Origin: an uncultured Collinsella sp.
Lineage (GTDB): Bacteria > Actinomycetota > Coriobacteriia > Coriobacteriales > Coriobacteriaceae
NCBI GenBank assembly: GCA_902482035.1
Contig: CABSYW010000029.1
Coordinates: 1-34,892, forward strand
Direction: 5' to 3'
Length of the DNA stretch: 34,892 nucleotides
Part shown: positions 25,160-32,689 of the stretch, piece by piece
Layout of the letters: every line of letters starts with the position of its first letter
Position numbering within the stretch: the stretch's first letter is position 1
The notes under the pieces: generated by a model
The model's input: the letters and a program-made list of their open reading frames with translations, nothing else
What the model was told of the DNA's origin: nothing
The model's database searches: none
Program-made: the position numbers and the translations under genes

Positions 25160-26251
25160 TTAGCGGTCCTCGCGTTGCGGCCCGGCTGCCTCGGCTGTCT
25201 TTACGCGGTTCTTGTCGATGTACATGTTTTTGTCGGCCTGGGAAAAGAGCTCGCGCATCGTAGGCGGTTCATCAAAATCACTGGAAAGCGCATAGCCCAC
25301 CGCATAGCTGATAGGCATGTCGGGATGAGTCTCGGAATGCTCGTTCACGTTCGCGCGAACCCGAGCGAGACAGGACTCCACGGCAGCTCGATCGGTATCT
25401 CGCAGCACCGCGATAAACTCATCGCCGCCGTCGCGGCCCACAAAGCAGGTCTCCGACGCCACGCGCCCCAGCTGCTGGGCAAAAGAACGGATGTATTCGT
25501 CGCCCTTCTCGTGGCCGAAGCTGTTATTGACCGTATGCAGATTGTTAAGGTCGAAGACGCACACCGCAACGGGCGCCTCCGCGGAGACAGGTTGCTCCTG
25601 CCCCAAGACCTCCTCGCACTTGTTCTTGTTGGGCAGTCCTGTGGCTTCGTCGAGATAGACTTTGTTCTGCAGTTCGCGATTGAGCGCGGCAGTTCGCACC
25701 GCGCGAACAAGTTCGACCGCAAAGGTCGCCACCAAGCCCATGATGTCGATGATCACCAGGCCCTCGAGATAGTTGAGCGCCGACGCCTTCTCCTGAGAGT
25801 AGTCCTCTGCGAGTCGCGTAGCATCGTCGCAAATGCCAAAGAACTCCTCGCTCATGGAGATGATGTCGGTGTTCTCATAGCCGACTTCGCGCACGCGGAT
25901 GATCTCGGTGCAAAGCTCATCAAAATAATTTGCAAGCTCGGTCATTTTTGCCTGATACTCATCGTCGTCGAGACGGACGAGGTTGAGGTCGTCACTTCCG
26001 TAACGCAAACCGTTGATGTATGAATCCACGGCTTTGAGCAGGTCATCTTGAGGCTGGCCCGCATCCTCGAGCTTAACGATTCGCTGCGTGGTACCGCGCA
26101 CCAGACCGGCGTAGTTGACCACACGCGCCGTGCCCTGGATATCGGAGACGAGCAGCATAACATTGATGAAGAAGAAGATGAGAACTGCCGTGAGCACCAT
26201 CATGAGCAGGCGCACCGCCTGGCCGGCCTTCTTGGCGACAGAAGTATTCAC
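25160..26251 (-). CDS. Membrane-bound GGDEF diguanylate cyclase
   Basis: A 363-residue protein starting at GTG 26251, with GGGGAG 7 nt upstream. The first membrane segment is near residues 13-36 (RLLMMVLTAVLIFFFINVMLLV). An extracytoplasmic helical sensor follows, opening with VVNYAGLVRGTTQRIVKLE, like PilJ/NIT-type domains. The second membrane segment is near 160-185, then a GGDEF domain. Cyclase signatures are intact: DEATGLPNKNK, FDLNNLHTVNNSFGHEKGDEYI and GRDGGDEF with GGDEF at 275-279. The inhibitory RxxD site is not present at the expected position (SETC there). Role: c-di-GMP synthesis from two GTP at the membrane in response to an unknown outside signal. It is monocistronic. Confidence 0.88.
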   Translation of the reverse strand: MNTSVAKKAGQAVRLLMMVLTAVLIFFFINVMLLVSDIQGTARVVNYAGLVRGTTQRIVKLEDAGQPQDDLLKAVDSYINGLRYGSDDLNLVRLDDDEYQAKMTELANYFDELCTEIIRVREVGYENTDIISMSEEFFGICDDATRLAEDYSQEKASALNYLEGLVIIDIMGLVATFAVELVRAVRTAALNRELQNKVYLDEATGLPNKNKCEEVLGQEQPVSAEAPVAVCVFDLNNLHTVNNSFGHEKGDEYIRSFAQQLGRVASETCFVGRDGGDEFIAVLRDTDRAAVESCLARVRANVNEHSETHPDMPISYAVGYALSSDFDEPPTMRELFSQADKNMYIDKNRVKTAEAAGPQREDR

Positions 26252-26441
26252 AAGTTCACTCCCCTAAATGACAAAAGAACAGGTAGCACGCAGTGTGCTG
26301 AAATTCATGGGTGGTTAACTCTACCATATGGGCCAGCAGCCTCAAACTGCAGCAGACGCTCGTCCAAATTGGCGTGACGCTTGCCTTGTTGTTCTTGACC
26401 TGGCCGCGCTATCGGACATGCTTCTGGTCTTGGATCACCAT

Positions 26442-26612
26442 GGGAAAGCTCATCCCGTTTTGTGCGTCTAGAGTGGGATGCGGCTTCCCAAAGGTGCCGT
26501 TAGGGGAAATCACATCCCGGTTTACCCCCTTGAAATGGGATGCCGTTTCCCGGAGGGGGTCCAGCGGGAAACGGCATCCCATTTTGGGCCCGAAAAGTGG
26601 GATACGGTTTCC
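26442..26612. repeat. Array 2 of alternating 14-nt modules (GGAAA-N5-TCCC)
   Basis: Forward modules start at 26443, 26504 and 26567; reverse modules (GGGA-N5-TTTCC or CTTCC) start near 26474, 26536 and 26599. The gap within each forward/reverse pair is 18 nt and between pairs 16 nt, as in the array at 4899-5066. The central bases are GCTCA, TCACA and CGGCA in forward modules. This array also lies beside a terminator, upstream of the diguanylate cyclase gene. The preceding 26252-26441 stretch holds no gene I can support. Confidence 0.8.
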
Positions 26613-26622
26613 GGCCGGCATG

Positions 26623-26660
26623 AAAAAGCCTCCGCAGCTCGTGTGGCTGCGGAGGCTTTA
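26623..26660. terminator. Bidirectional terminator
   Basis: GCCTCCGCAG (26628-26637) pairs with CTGCGGAGGC (26647-26656), with AAAAA before it and TTTATT after. It could end the ABC transporter operon on the minus strand and any plus-strand transcript of the repeat array. Confidence 0.8.
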
Positions 26661-26690
26661 TTCGTTGCGGCGCATTGTGTTTGGGTCGCT

Positions 26691-26772
26691 GAGATGAGTC
26701 GATTTGCCCCGAAAGAGGAGGGCATTGACCTTAGGGTCATGCCCGACGAATGAGCGGCAAATCGGCCATCTC
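26691..26772 (+). ncRNA. Structured RNA element with tandem G.A internal loop, copy 1
   Basis: The outer stem is GAGATG (26691) / CATCTC (26767) and CGATTTGCC (26700) / GGCAAATCG (26756). The 9-by-9 internal loop is GAAAGAGGA (26711-26719) facing GACGAATGA (26745-26753). The inner stem is GGGCAT, one bulged base, GACC, loop TTAG, GGTC and ATGCCC. Opposing the loop strands gives three G.A/A.G tandems, which form only in RNA of this strand. Copy 2 (31179-31276, minus) keeps the loop and bulge but changes GACC/GGTC to GGCC/GGCC and has a different outer stem. The same bases could encode a 19-residue peptide (26694-26753, MSRFAPKEEGIDLRVMPDE); the pairing pattern argues more for RNA. No promoter is evident. 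Confidence 0.55.
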
Positions 26773-26783
26773 GGCGAGCCGAA

Positions 26784-28703
26784 CTACTCCAGCTCAAACG
26801 CTCCGGTATAGAGCTGGTAGTAATACCCGCGCTTGGCGATTAGCTCGTCGTGGTTGCCGCGCTCGATGATGCGGCCGTGATCCAGACAGATGATCGCGTC
26901 GGAGTTGCGCACGGTGGACAGGCGGTGCGCGATGACAAACGTCGTGCGGCCCTCCATGAGCTTATCCATGCCCTCCTGCACGATGGCCTCGGTGCGGGTG
27001 TCGATGGAGCTCGTGGCCTCGTCCAGGATCATTGCCGGCGGATCGGCGACGGCGGCGCGGGCGATCGAAATCAGCTGGCGCTGGCCCTGCGACAGCTGGG
27101 CGCCGTTGCCGGTGAGCATGGTGTCGTAGCCGTCGGGCAGGCGGGTGATAAAGTCGTCCGCGCCCGCGAGCTTGGCCGCCGCAATGCACTCCTCGTCGGT
27201 GGCGTCCAGGTTGCCGTAGCGGATGTTGTCCATCACGGTGCCGGTGAACAGGTTCACGTCCTGCAGCACGACGCCCAGGCTTCGGCGCAGGTCGGCCTTG
27301 CGGATCTTGTTGACGTTGATGCCGTCGTAGCGAATCTTGCCGTCGGCGATGTCATAGAAGCGGTTGATGAGGTTGGTGATGGTCGTCTTGCCGGCACCGG
27401 TGGCGCCGACAAACGCGACCTTCTGGCCCGGCTTGGCAAACACGGACACGCCGTGCAGCACCTCGTGGTCGGGCGTGTAGCCAAAGTCCACGTTGTCCAT
27501 AACCAGGTCGCCGCGCAGCGGCACGTACTCGATCTCGCCGGTTGCGCGGTGCGGATGTTTCCACGCCCACATGCCGGTGTGGTGGTCAGCCTCCTCGAGC
27601 TGCCAGGTATCGGGGTTGACCTGCGCGTTGACGAGCGTCACATAGCCTTCGTCGGCTTCGGGCTCCTCGTCGATGAGCTCAAAGATGCGGTCGGCGCCGG
27701 CGAGGCCCATGACCACGGCGTTGATCTGCTGTGAGATCTGGCCGATCTGTCCGCAGAACTGCTTGGTCATGTTGAGGAACGGCACCACGACGGCGATGGA
27801 CAGCGCCATGCCCGAGATGCTCAGGTTGGGCACGCCCAGTGCCAGGAAAATGCCGCCCGCCAGTGCGACCAGCACGTAGAGCAGGTTGCCCAGGTTCATA
27901 AGGATGGGCATGAGGATGTTGGCGTACATGTTGGCCTTCTGGGAGACCTCGAAGAGCTTTTCGTTGCGCTCGTCAAAATCGGCCTCGGCGGCAGACTCGT
28001 GGCAGAACGCCTTGACGACCTTCTGGCCGTTCATGACCTCCTCGATATGGCCCTCGACCACGCCGAGCTCGGTCTGCTGTGCAATGAAGAAGCGCGCGGA
28101 GTTGGAGCCGAGCAGCTTGGTCATAAAGGTCATAAAGGCGACGCCGGCGATGATGACCAGGCACATCCACACGCAGTAGTACAGCATGATAAAGAACACC
28201 GTGACGATGATGATGATCGTCATGAGCAGGTTGGGCAGCGACTGGCTGATCATCTGACGCAGCGTGTCGATGTCGTTGGTGTAGTGGCTCATGATATCGC
28301 CGCGCTGGTGCGTGTCGAAGTAGCGGATCGGCAGGTCCTGCATGCGGTTGAACATCATCTCGCGCAGCTTCTCGAGCGAGCCTTGCGTGACGATAGCCAT
28401 GGCGCGGTTCCAGAAGAGCGAGGACAGGACACCGACGCCGTAGATGCAGGCGAGGGTGGTCACGAGCTGCAGAATCTTGGGCTGTGCGGCTTCCCAATCG
28501 CCCGACTGCCACGATTCGCTAATAATTTGCAGGGCGCTCTGCAGGAAGGTCGCGCCGATGGAGTTGATGATGGCGCAGAGCACCACGCCGGCGACGACAA
28601 GGGGCAAAAGCACGGGATAGAAGCCAAAGAGCGTCTTGATGAGGCGCGACATGGTGCCGCCCTTGCGGTTGAGCGCGCGCTCGGCGGTCGTTGCCTTACT
28701 CAT
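26784..28703 (-). CDS. ABC exporter half-transporter, canonical ATPase subunit
   Basis: A 639-residue fusion of a six-segment ABC exporter membrane domain (about 20-340) and an ATPase domain (about 400-639). Walker A is GATGAGKT (433-440), the signature LSQGQ, and Walker B MILDEATSSID with the catalytic Glu present. Between the domains is a roughly 55-residue insert (DEGYVTLVNAQVNPDTWQLE, then HHTGMWAWKHP). AAGGAGG lies 8 nt before ATG 28703. It overlaps the end of the partner gene by 8 nt (ATGAGTAA), so translation is probably coupled. With its partner it should form a heterodimeric exporter for lipophilic drugs, lipids or peptides; the cargo is unknown. Confidence 0.9.
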   Translation of the reverse strand: MSKATTAERALNRKGGTMSRLIKTLFGFYPVLLPLVVAGVVLCAIINSIGATFLQSALQIISESWQSGDWEAAQPKILQLVTTLACIYGVGVLSSLFWNRAMAIVTQGSLEKLREMMFNRMQDLPIRYFDTHQRGDIMSHYTNDIDTLRQMISQSLPNLLMTIIIIVTVFFIMLYYCVWMCLVIIAGVAFMTFMTKLLGSNSARFFIAQQTELGVVEGHIEEVMNGQKVVKAFCHESAAEADFDERNEKLFEVSQKANMYANILMPILMNLGNLLYVLVALAGGIFLALGVPNLSISGMALSIAVVVPFLNMTKQFCGQIGQISQQINAVVMGLAGADRIFELIDEEPEADEGYVTLVNAQVNPDTWQLEEADHHTGMWAWKHPHRATGEIEYVPLRGDLVMDNVDFGYTPDHEVLHGVSVFAKPGQKVAFVGATGAGKTTITNLINRFYDIADGKIRYDGINVNKIRKADLRRSLGVVLQDVNLFTGTVMDNIRYGNLDATDEECIAAAKLAGADDFITRLPDGYDTMLTGNGAQLSQGQRQLISIARAAVADPPAMILDEATSSIDTRTEAIVQEGMDKLMEGRTTFVIAHRLSTVRNSDAIICLDHGRIIERGNHDELIAKRGYYYQLYTGAFELE

Positions 28704-30540
28704 GTGCCTCGCCTCCTTCCTGGGTCTGAGCTTGCGTTGCGGTCATGTCGGTGTTGTCTGCCGCCGTGTTCGCGTCGCCAGAGACGTCGTCGGCGTCTTG
28801 CGTACCTTCGGCAGACATCTTGTTTTGCGAGGTAAAGGTCTCGCGGTAGATCTCGCTCGTCTTGAGCAGCTCTTCGTGGTTGCCGATCTGTGCGATGCGG
28901 CCGCCCTCCATGACAATGATGCGGTCTGCGTCCTGCACGGAGCTGATGCGCTGGGCGATGATGAGCTTGGTCGTGTTGGGCAGATAGCTTGCCAGGCCTG
29001 CGCGAATCTTGGCGTCAGTCTTGGTGTCGACGGCGCTGGTGGAGTCGTCCAGGATCAAGATCTTGGGGCGACGCAACAGGGCGCGTGCAATGCACAGGCG
29101 CTGCTTCTGACCGCCCGAAACATTAGAGCCGCCCTGTTCGATCCAGGTGTCGTAGCCCTTGGGGAAACCGTCGACAAATTCGTCGGCGCAGGCCAGATGC
29201 GCTGCCTCGCGGACTTCCTCGTCGGTGGCGTTCGGGTCGCCCCAACGCAGGTTCTCGGCGATGGTGCCGCTAAACAGCACGTTTTTCTGCAGCACCATGG
29301 CGACCTGGTGACGCAGCGTGTCCAGGTCGTAGTCGCGCACGTCCATGCCGCCCACGCGCACGGTGCCTTCGGTGGCGTCGTACAGGCGGGCGATGAGGTT
29401 GACGAGCGTGGACTTGGCCGAGCCGGTGCCGCCGATGATGCCGATGGTCTCGCCGCTCTTAATGTGCAGGTCGATGTCATCGAGCGCCTGGCGCTTCGCA
29501 TGCTTGGAATACTTAAAGCTCACGTGGTCAAAGTCGATGGAACCGTCGGCAACCTCGAGCACGGGCTCGGCAGGATCGGCGATCGTGGGCTCGGCGGCCA
29601 GCACCTCGGCAATGCGGTGTGCCGATTCGTCGGCCATGGTCACCATGACAAAGATCATCGACAGCTGCATCAGGCTCATGAGAATCTGGAAACCATAGGT
29701 AAAGGTCGAGGAGAGCTGGCCCACGTCGAACAGCGTGCCCTGGCTCGTGATGATGAGCTTGGAGCCCAGGTAGATGATGACGACAAATGCGCCGTTGACG
29801 CAGATGTTCATCATGGGGTTGTTAAAGGCGAGCAGCTTCTCGGCGCGGGTGAAGTCCATCTGGACGTCGCGCGCGGCGGTCGCGAACTTCTCCTTCTCAA
29901 AGTCTTCGCGCACATAGCTCTTGACCACGCGCATGCCGGTGACGTTTTCCTCGACGGACTCGTTAAGGGCATCGTACTTGTGGAACACGCGCGAGAAGAT
30001 GGGGCGCACCTTAAAGATGATAAAGAACAGTCCAAAGCCCAGCAGCGGAATGATGACCAGGTAGACCATGGCGACGCTGCCGCCCATGATAAACGCCATG
30101 GTAAAGGCGAAGATCAATACCAGCGGCGCGCGCACGGCGATACGGATGATCATCATAAAGGCCTGCTGCACGTTGTTGATATCGGTGGTCAGGCGCGTGA
30201 CGAGCGAGGAGCTCGAGAACTCATCGATGTTGGCAAAGCTGAACGTCTGGATCTTGTAGAACAGGTCGTGACGCAGGTTCTTGGCGAACCCGCAGCTCGC
30301 ATGGCTGCAGGTGACGCCGGCCGCGGCGCCAAAAGCAAGCGACGTCAGCGCGATGAGCACCAAAAAGCCTGCGGTGGGAAGCATCTCGGCTACGGTGGCG
30401 CCGTCTTTGATGGCGTCGATCAGGTTGGCGGTGATAAATGGAATCAGCATCTCGCAGAGCACCTCGCCAAGCACGAGCAACGGCGTGGCAACGGTGACTT
30501 TCATATAGTCGCGGATGCTTCCCATGAGGGTTTTAATCAT
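28696..30540 (-). CDS. ABC exporter half-transporter, degenerate-site subunit
   Basis: A 614-residue protein: membrane domain about 10-310, ATPase domain about 335-575, then an acidic Ala/Thr/Asp-rich tail. Walker A is GGTGSAKS (370-377) with Ala in place of the usual second Gly. The signature is VSGGQ (474-478). Walker B reads ILILDD (494-499), so the catalytic Glu is Asp499. In heterodimeric exporters of the LmrCD, BmrCD and TM287/288 type one subunit carries such a replaced Glu, giving one weak ATP site. The start overlaps the MarR gene end by 8 nt (ATGATTAA), and the next gene overlaps its end, so the three genes form one tightly coupled operon. Confidence 0.9.
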   Translation of the reverse strand: MIKTLMGSIRDYMKVTVATPLLVLGEVLCEMLIPFITANLIDAIKDGATVAEMLPTAGFLVLIALTSLAFGAAAGVTCSHASCGFAKNLRHDLFYKIQTFSFANIDEFSSSSLVTRLTTDINNVQQAFMMIIRIAVRAPLVLIFAFTMAFIMGGSVAMVYLVIIPLLGFGLFFIIFKVRPIFSRVFHKYDALNESVEENVTGMRVVKSYVREDFEKEKFATAARDVQMDFTRAEKLLAFNNPMMNICVNGAFVVIIYLGSKLIITSQGTLFDVGQLSSTFTYGFQILMSLMQLSMIFVMVTMADESAHRIAEVLAAEPTIADPAEPVLEVADGSIDFDHVSFKYSKHAKRQALDDIDLHIKSGETIGIIGGTGSAKSTLVNLIARLYDATEGTVRVGGMDVRDYDLDTLRHQVAMVLQKNVLFSGTIAENLRWGDPNATDEEVREAAHLACADEFVDGFPKGYDTWIEQGGSNVSGGQKQRLCIARALLRRPKILILDDSTSAVDTKTDAKIRAGLASYLPNTTKLIIAQRISSVQDADRIIVMEGGRIAQIGNHEELLKTSEIYRETFTSQNKMSAEGTQDADDVSGDANTAADNTDMTATQAQTQEGGEAHE

Positions 30541-31036
30541 CCAGTTCCTCCCAGGTTACGCGGATTTTATCGAGCATTTCGGCGAGGTCCTCGCGCTCGT
30601 CGTGGGTGAGCGCGCTAAAGGCCCGTTCTCTAAAGCGGATGCGGGCTGCCTGGTCGATGCGGGCGTTTTCCCGGCCGGTTTCGGTCAGGCGAATGGTGAG
30701 CTGCCGTCGATCCTTGGGGTTACGGCTGCGCTCGATGAGGCCGTTGAGCTCGAGCTTGGACAGGATCTCGGAAAGCGACCCCGGCTTGAGGTCAAAGTGC
30801 ATGCCGAGTTCCTGCTGAGACATCTCGCCGCCGGGCTGCTTGGCCAGCAGGCAGATGATGGGCGCCTTGCCGGACACGCCTCCGCCATGAAAATGCATGT
30901 AATGGCCGCAAAAGCCCAGGCCACTGAGGATGCGCTTGGCGAGTTTGTCTTCGGCGCTGACCGCTTCGGGCATGTCTACCGGTTGCAACGGGTCACCGCC
31001 GGGCTCATGCGGAAGGACGAGTGGTTCAACACACAT
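30533..31036 (-). CDS. MarR-family regulator of the ABC exporter operon
   Basis: A 167-residue protein with a winged HTH: APIICLLAKQPGGEMSQQELGMHFDLKPGSLSEILSKLELNGLIERSRNPKDRRQLTIRLTETG in pieces matches MarR helix 3, the recognition helix and the DRR-type wing. An N-terminal extension holds FCGHYMHFHGGG, with one Cys and three His close together that could bind metal or sense thiols (inference). The C-terminal helix RFRERAFSALTHDEREDLAEMLDKI is the dimerisation region. It is first in the operon, so autoregulation is likely. A 9-bp inverted repeat lies 22 nt upstream of its start. AAAGGAG is 12 nt from the ATG, slightly long. Confidence 0.87.
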   Translation of the reverse strand: MCVEPLVLPHEPGGDPLQPVDMPEAVSAEDKLAKRILSGLGFCGHYMHFHGGGVSGKAPIICLLAKQPGGEMSQQELGMHFDLKPGSLSEILSKLELNGLIERSRNPKDRRQLTIRLTETGRENARIDQAARIRFRERAFSALTHDEREDLAEMLDKIRVTWEELDD

Positions 31037-31057
31037 ATCTAAGCTTCGCTCCTTTCT

Positions 31058-31093
31058 TTAGTTAGGTAGTTGAATTGTTTTGTGCCTAACTAA
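31058..31093. promoter_or_regulatory. Putative MarR operator upstream of the exporter operon
   Basis: TTAGTTAGG (31058-31066) and CCTAACTAA (31085-31093) are perfect inverted repeats separated by 18 nt. Each arm resembles half-sites of MarR-family operators. The minus-strand ribosome site AAAGGAG abuts the left arm, so a bound repressor would cover the start region of the transcript. Confidence 0.65.
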
Positions 31094-31126
31094 TCTAGGA
31101 GCGCCACACAAGAATGTCAAGGTACC

Positions 31127-31165
31127 AAACTTATTAAGTTACGGCGTTTTACCAAACGCCGTAAC
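31127..31165 (-). terminator. Terminator following RNA element copy 2
   Basis: GTTACGGCGTTT (31138-31149) pairs perfectly with AAACGCCGTAAC (31154-31165) around a 4-nt loop. On the minus strand TTAATAAGTTTGG follows. It lies 13 nt after the RNA-like element, so it would end a minus-strand non-coding transcript. It has no protein gene to serve on that strand. Confidence 0.7.
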
Positions 31166-31178
31166 CGCTCGACGCTGC

Positions 31179-31276
31179 AAGCGTTCCTAAGCGGCAATCT
31201 GACGTTCAATCGTCGGGCATGGCCACAAGGCCTATGCCCTCCTCTTTCACGTCACCTTGCTCGCTTAGGAACGCTT
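31179..31276 (-). ncRNA. Structured RNA element with tandem G.A internal loop, copy 2
   Basis: The outer stem is a perfect 15-bp inverted repeat (31179-31193 with 31262-31276, AAGCGTTCCTAAGCG). On the minus strand a second stem, TGACGT/ACGTCA, directly encloses GAAAGAGGA (31248-31240) facing GACGATTGA (31214-31206). The inner stem is GGGCAT, one bulged base, GGCC, loop TTGT, GGCC and ATGCCC. The layout is the same as at 26691-26772, with compensatory changes in the stems. A terminator follows at 31165, so this copy could be a free-standing small RNA beginning in the 31283-31480 stretch. I cannot tie it to a named Rfam family from memory. Confidence 0.6.
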
Positions 31277-31282
31277 TCGCTG

Positions 31283-31345
31283 TCCGTCCTCAACCTGTGA
31301 TTCCGCCACGGTCCGCTTCGGTGCATGTGATCCCTTGGGGACGGA
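31283..31345 (-). other. Second hairpin upstream of RNA element copy 2
   Basis: TCCGTCCTCAA (31283-31293) pairs with TTGGGGACGGA (31335-31345) over 11 positions with one G.T pair. It sits just before the element on the minus strand and may belong to the same transcript. The rest of the gap, 31346-31479, shows only a ribosome site (AAGGGGG) for the kinase gene and no gene I can support. Confidence 0.45.
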
Positions 31346-31479
31346 GGAAAAAAAGATCATTTTCCGAAACCTTTCCGCAACAATTTGCCCTTCGTACCGC
31401 TCGACTCCGCTCGCAACGTCCCCTGCGCTACACTTAGTCGCACTATGGCGCCGTCGCGCCCGACCCAAGGGGGACACTC

Positions 31480-32304
31480 ATGAAGAATACTCAGCTGCTG
31501 CTGATTAACGATATGTGCGGCTACGGCAAGGTCGCGCTTTCTGCCATGCTGCCGGTGCTGTCGCACATGGGCTATCGCATCCACAACCTGCCGACGGCCC
31601 TCGTTTCCGATACGCTCAACTACCCCAAGTTCTACATCCACGACACCACGGAGTATGTCCGCCAGAGCCTCGCCATCTGGGAGGAGCTCGGCTTTGAGTT
31701 CGACGCCATCTCGACCGGCTTTATCGTGACCGAGGAAGAGACGCGCATCATCTCGGACTTCTGCCACCGCCGCGCGCAAAAGGGCACCAAGGTGTTCGTC
31801 GACCCCATCATGGGCGACAACGGCAAGCTCTACGCTGGCGTGCCCGAGTCCACGATCGGCCTCATGCGCAGCCTGCTCGAGTGCGCCGACTACGCGGTGC
31901 CCAACTACACCGAGGCATGTCTGCTCACCGATACGCCCATTGCCGAGCAAATCACGCCGGATGAGGGCCGCGCTCTTGTGGATGCCGTGCGTGCTCTGGG
32001 CGCCAAGTCGGTGGTCGTTACGAGCGCCGTGGTCAATGGTACGAACGCGGTTATCGGTTACGACCATGTGGCGGGGGAGTACTTCACGATTCCCTTCGAC
32101 CTGATCCCGGTCTACTTCCCGGGCACGGGCGACACGTTCTCGGCGGTGCTCGTCGGCCGCGTTATGGCCGGTTGGAGCCTGCAACGCGCGACGAGCGATG
32201 CCATGCGTGTGGTGGCCGAGCTTATCGAGCGCAATGCCGACCAAGAGGACAAGTCAGCCGGTCTTCCCATCGAGGCCTGCCTGGACGTGATCGACCATGA
32301 GTAA
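31480..32304 (+). CDS. pdxK: Pyridoxal/pyridoxamine kinase family protein
   Basis: A 274-residue PfkB/ribokinase-superfamily protein with AAGGGGG upstream. It opens LLINDMCGYGKVALSAMLPVLSHMGY, like the PdxK/PdxY substrate loop. VFVDPIMGDNGKLY near 107 and ADYAVPNYTEACLLTD near 140 are further PdxK-like segments. The ATP/anion-hole motif YFPGTGDTFSAVLVGRVMAG, near residue 210, contains the catalytic Asp of GTGD. Role: ATP-dependent phosphorylation of pyridoxal or pyridoxamine in B6 salvage; some relatives act on other vitamers. It overlaps the next gene by 8 nt (ATGAGTAA), so the two are translationally coupled. Confidence 0.85.
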   Translation: MKNTQLLLINDMCGYGKVALSAMLPVLSHMGYRIHNLPTALVSDTLNYPKFYIHDTTEYVRQSLAIWEELGFEFDAISTGFIVTEEETRIISDFCHRRAQKGTKVFVDPIMGDNGKLYAGVPESTIGLMRSLLECADYAVPNYTEACLLTDTPIAEQITPDEGRALVDAVRALGAKSVVVTSAVVNGTNAVIGYDHVAGEYFTIPFDLIPVYFPGTGDTFSAVLVGRVMAGWSLQRATSDAMRVVAELIERNADQEDKSAGLPIEACLDVIDHE

Positions 32305-32626
32305 CGCCGACGAGGGCGGCATCAAGCCTGCGGGCGAGAACAAGCCGCTCGGCGCGCCGCGTGGCAAGCGTCCGCGTATCCGCGTGAGCTGCGTGGACCA
32401 GCTGGGCGCGTGCCGCTGCCACCATGGTCACAAGCCGGGCGACGTCTTTGACTTCGACCGAGATCGCGGCAAGATGTGCGCCATGGCCTGCCATGTGGGA
32501 TTTCCCTATATCGATATCCTGCGCTATGGCGGAACCGTGCCTGGCAACGAGCCTGGTACGGCAAAGTTCTGCTGCCCCGAGGTAGATACGCTGAACGTTT
32601 GGGTTGCCGAGATCGTCGACGAATAG
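32297..32626 (+). CDS. TIGR04076 family protein
   Basis: A 109-residue protein. After a basic, probably flexible N-terminus (KPAGENKPLGAPRGKRPRI) comes a compact domain with cysteines at CVDQLGACRCHHGHKPGDVFDF, MCAMACHVGFPYIDILRYGG and KFCCPE. The HKxGDxF, PYI..LRYGG and CCPE pattern matches the uncharacterised TIGR04076 family. The six or seven Cys plus several His suggest metal or cluster binding (inference). Its start lies inside the end of the pyridoxal kinase gene, pointing to a functional link or shared dosage. A dispersed palindrome begins 2 nt after the stop. Confidence 0.75.
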   Translation: MSNADEGGIKPAGENKPLGAPRGKRPRIRVSCVDQLGACRCHHGHKPGDVFDFDRDRGKMCAMACHVGFPYIDILRYGGTVPGNEPGTAKFCCPEVDTLNVWVAEIVDE

Positions 32627-32628
32627 CC

Positions 32629-32663
32629 GGATGCGACAAAGGGGCGGTCCCTTTGTCGCATCC
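32629..32663. repeat. Dispersed palindrome, copy C
   Basis: Outer arms GGATGCGACAAAGGG and CCCTTTGTCGCATCC flank GCGGT. Same family as 21761-21791. It lies 2 nt after the TIGR04076 stop codon. Confidence 0.8.
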
Positions 32664-32689
32664 GCCGGTGGTGCTCCTTCTTTTTTGCC

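Noticed and set aside
26311..26697. 128-codon plus-strand frame
   Set aside because: It runs through the repeat array and the terminator; a coding function is implausible.
28636..30609. 657-codon plus-strand open frame
   Set aside because: It lies opposite the ABC exporter subunits with no domain signatures; antisense artefact of high GC.
31265..31477. 70-codon minus-strand frame (GQIVAERFRKMIFF...)
   Set aside because: No good ribosome site and it ends inside the RNA-like element; more likely part of a non-coding transcript. Kept only as context.
31277..31479. T-box or other known riboswitch before the pyridoxal kinase gene
   Set aside because: No TGGNACCGCG-type antiterminator core, and the best structures lie on the minus strand; no match to a riboswitch I know.
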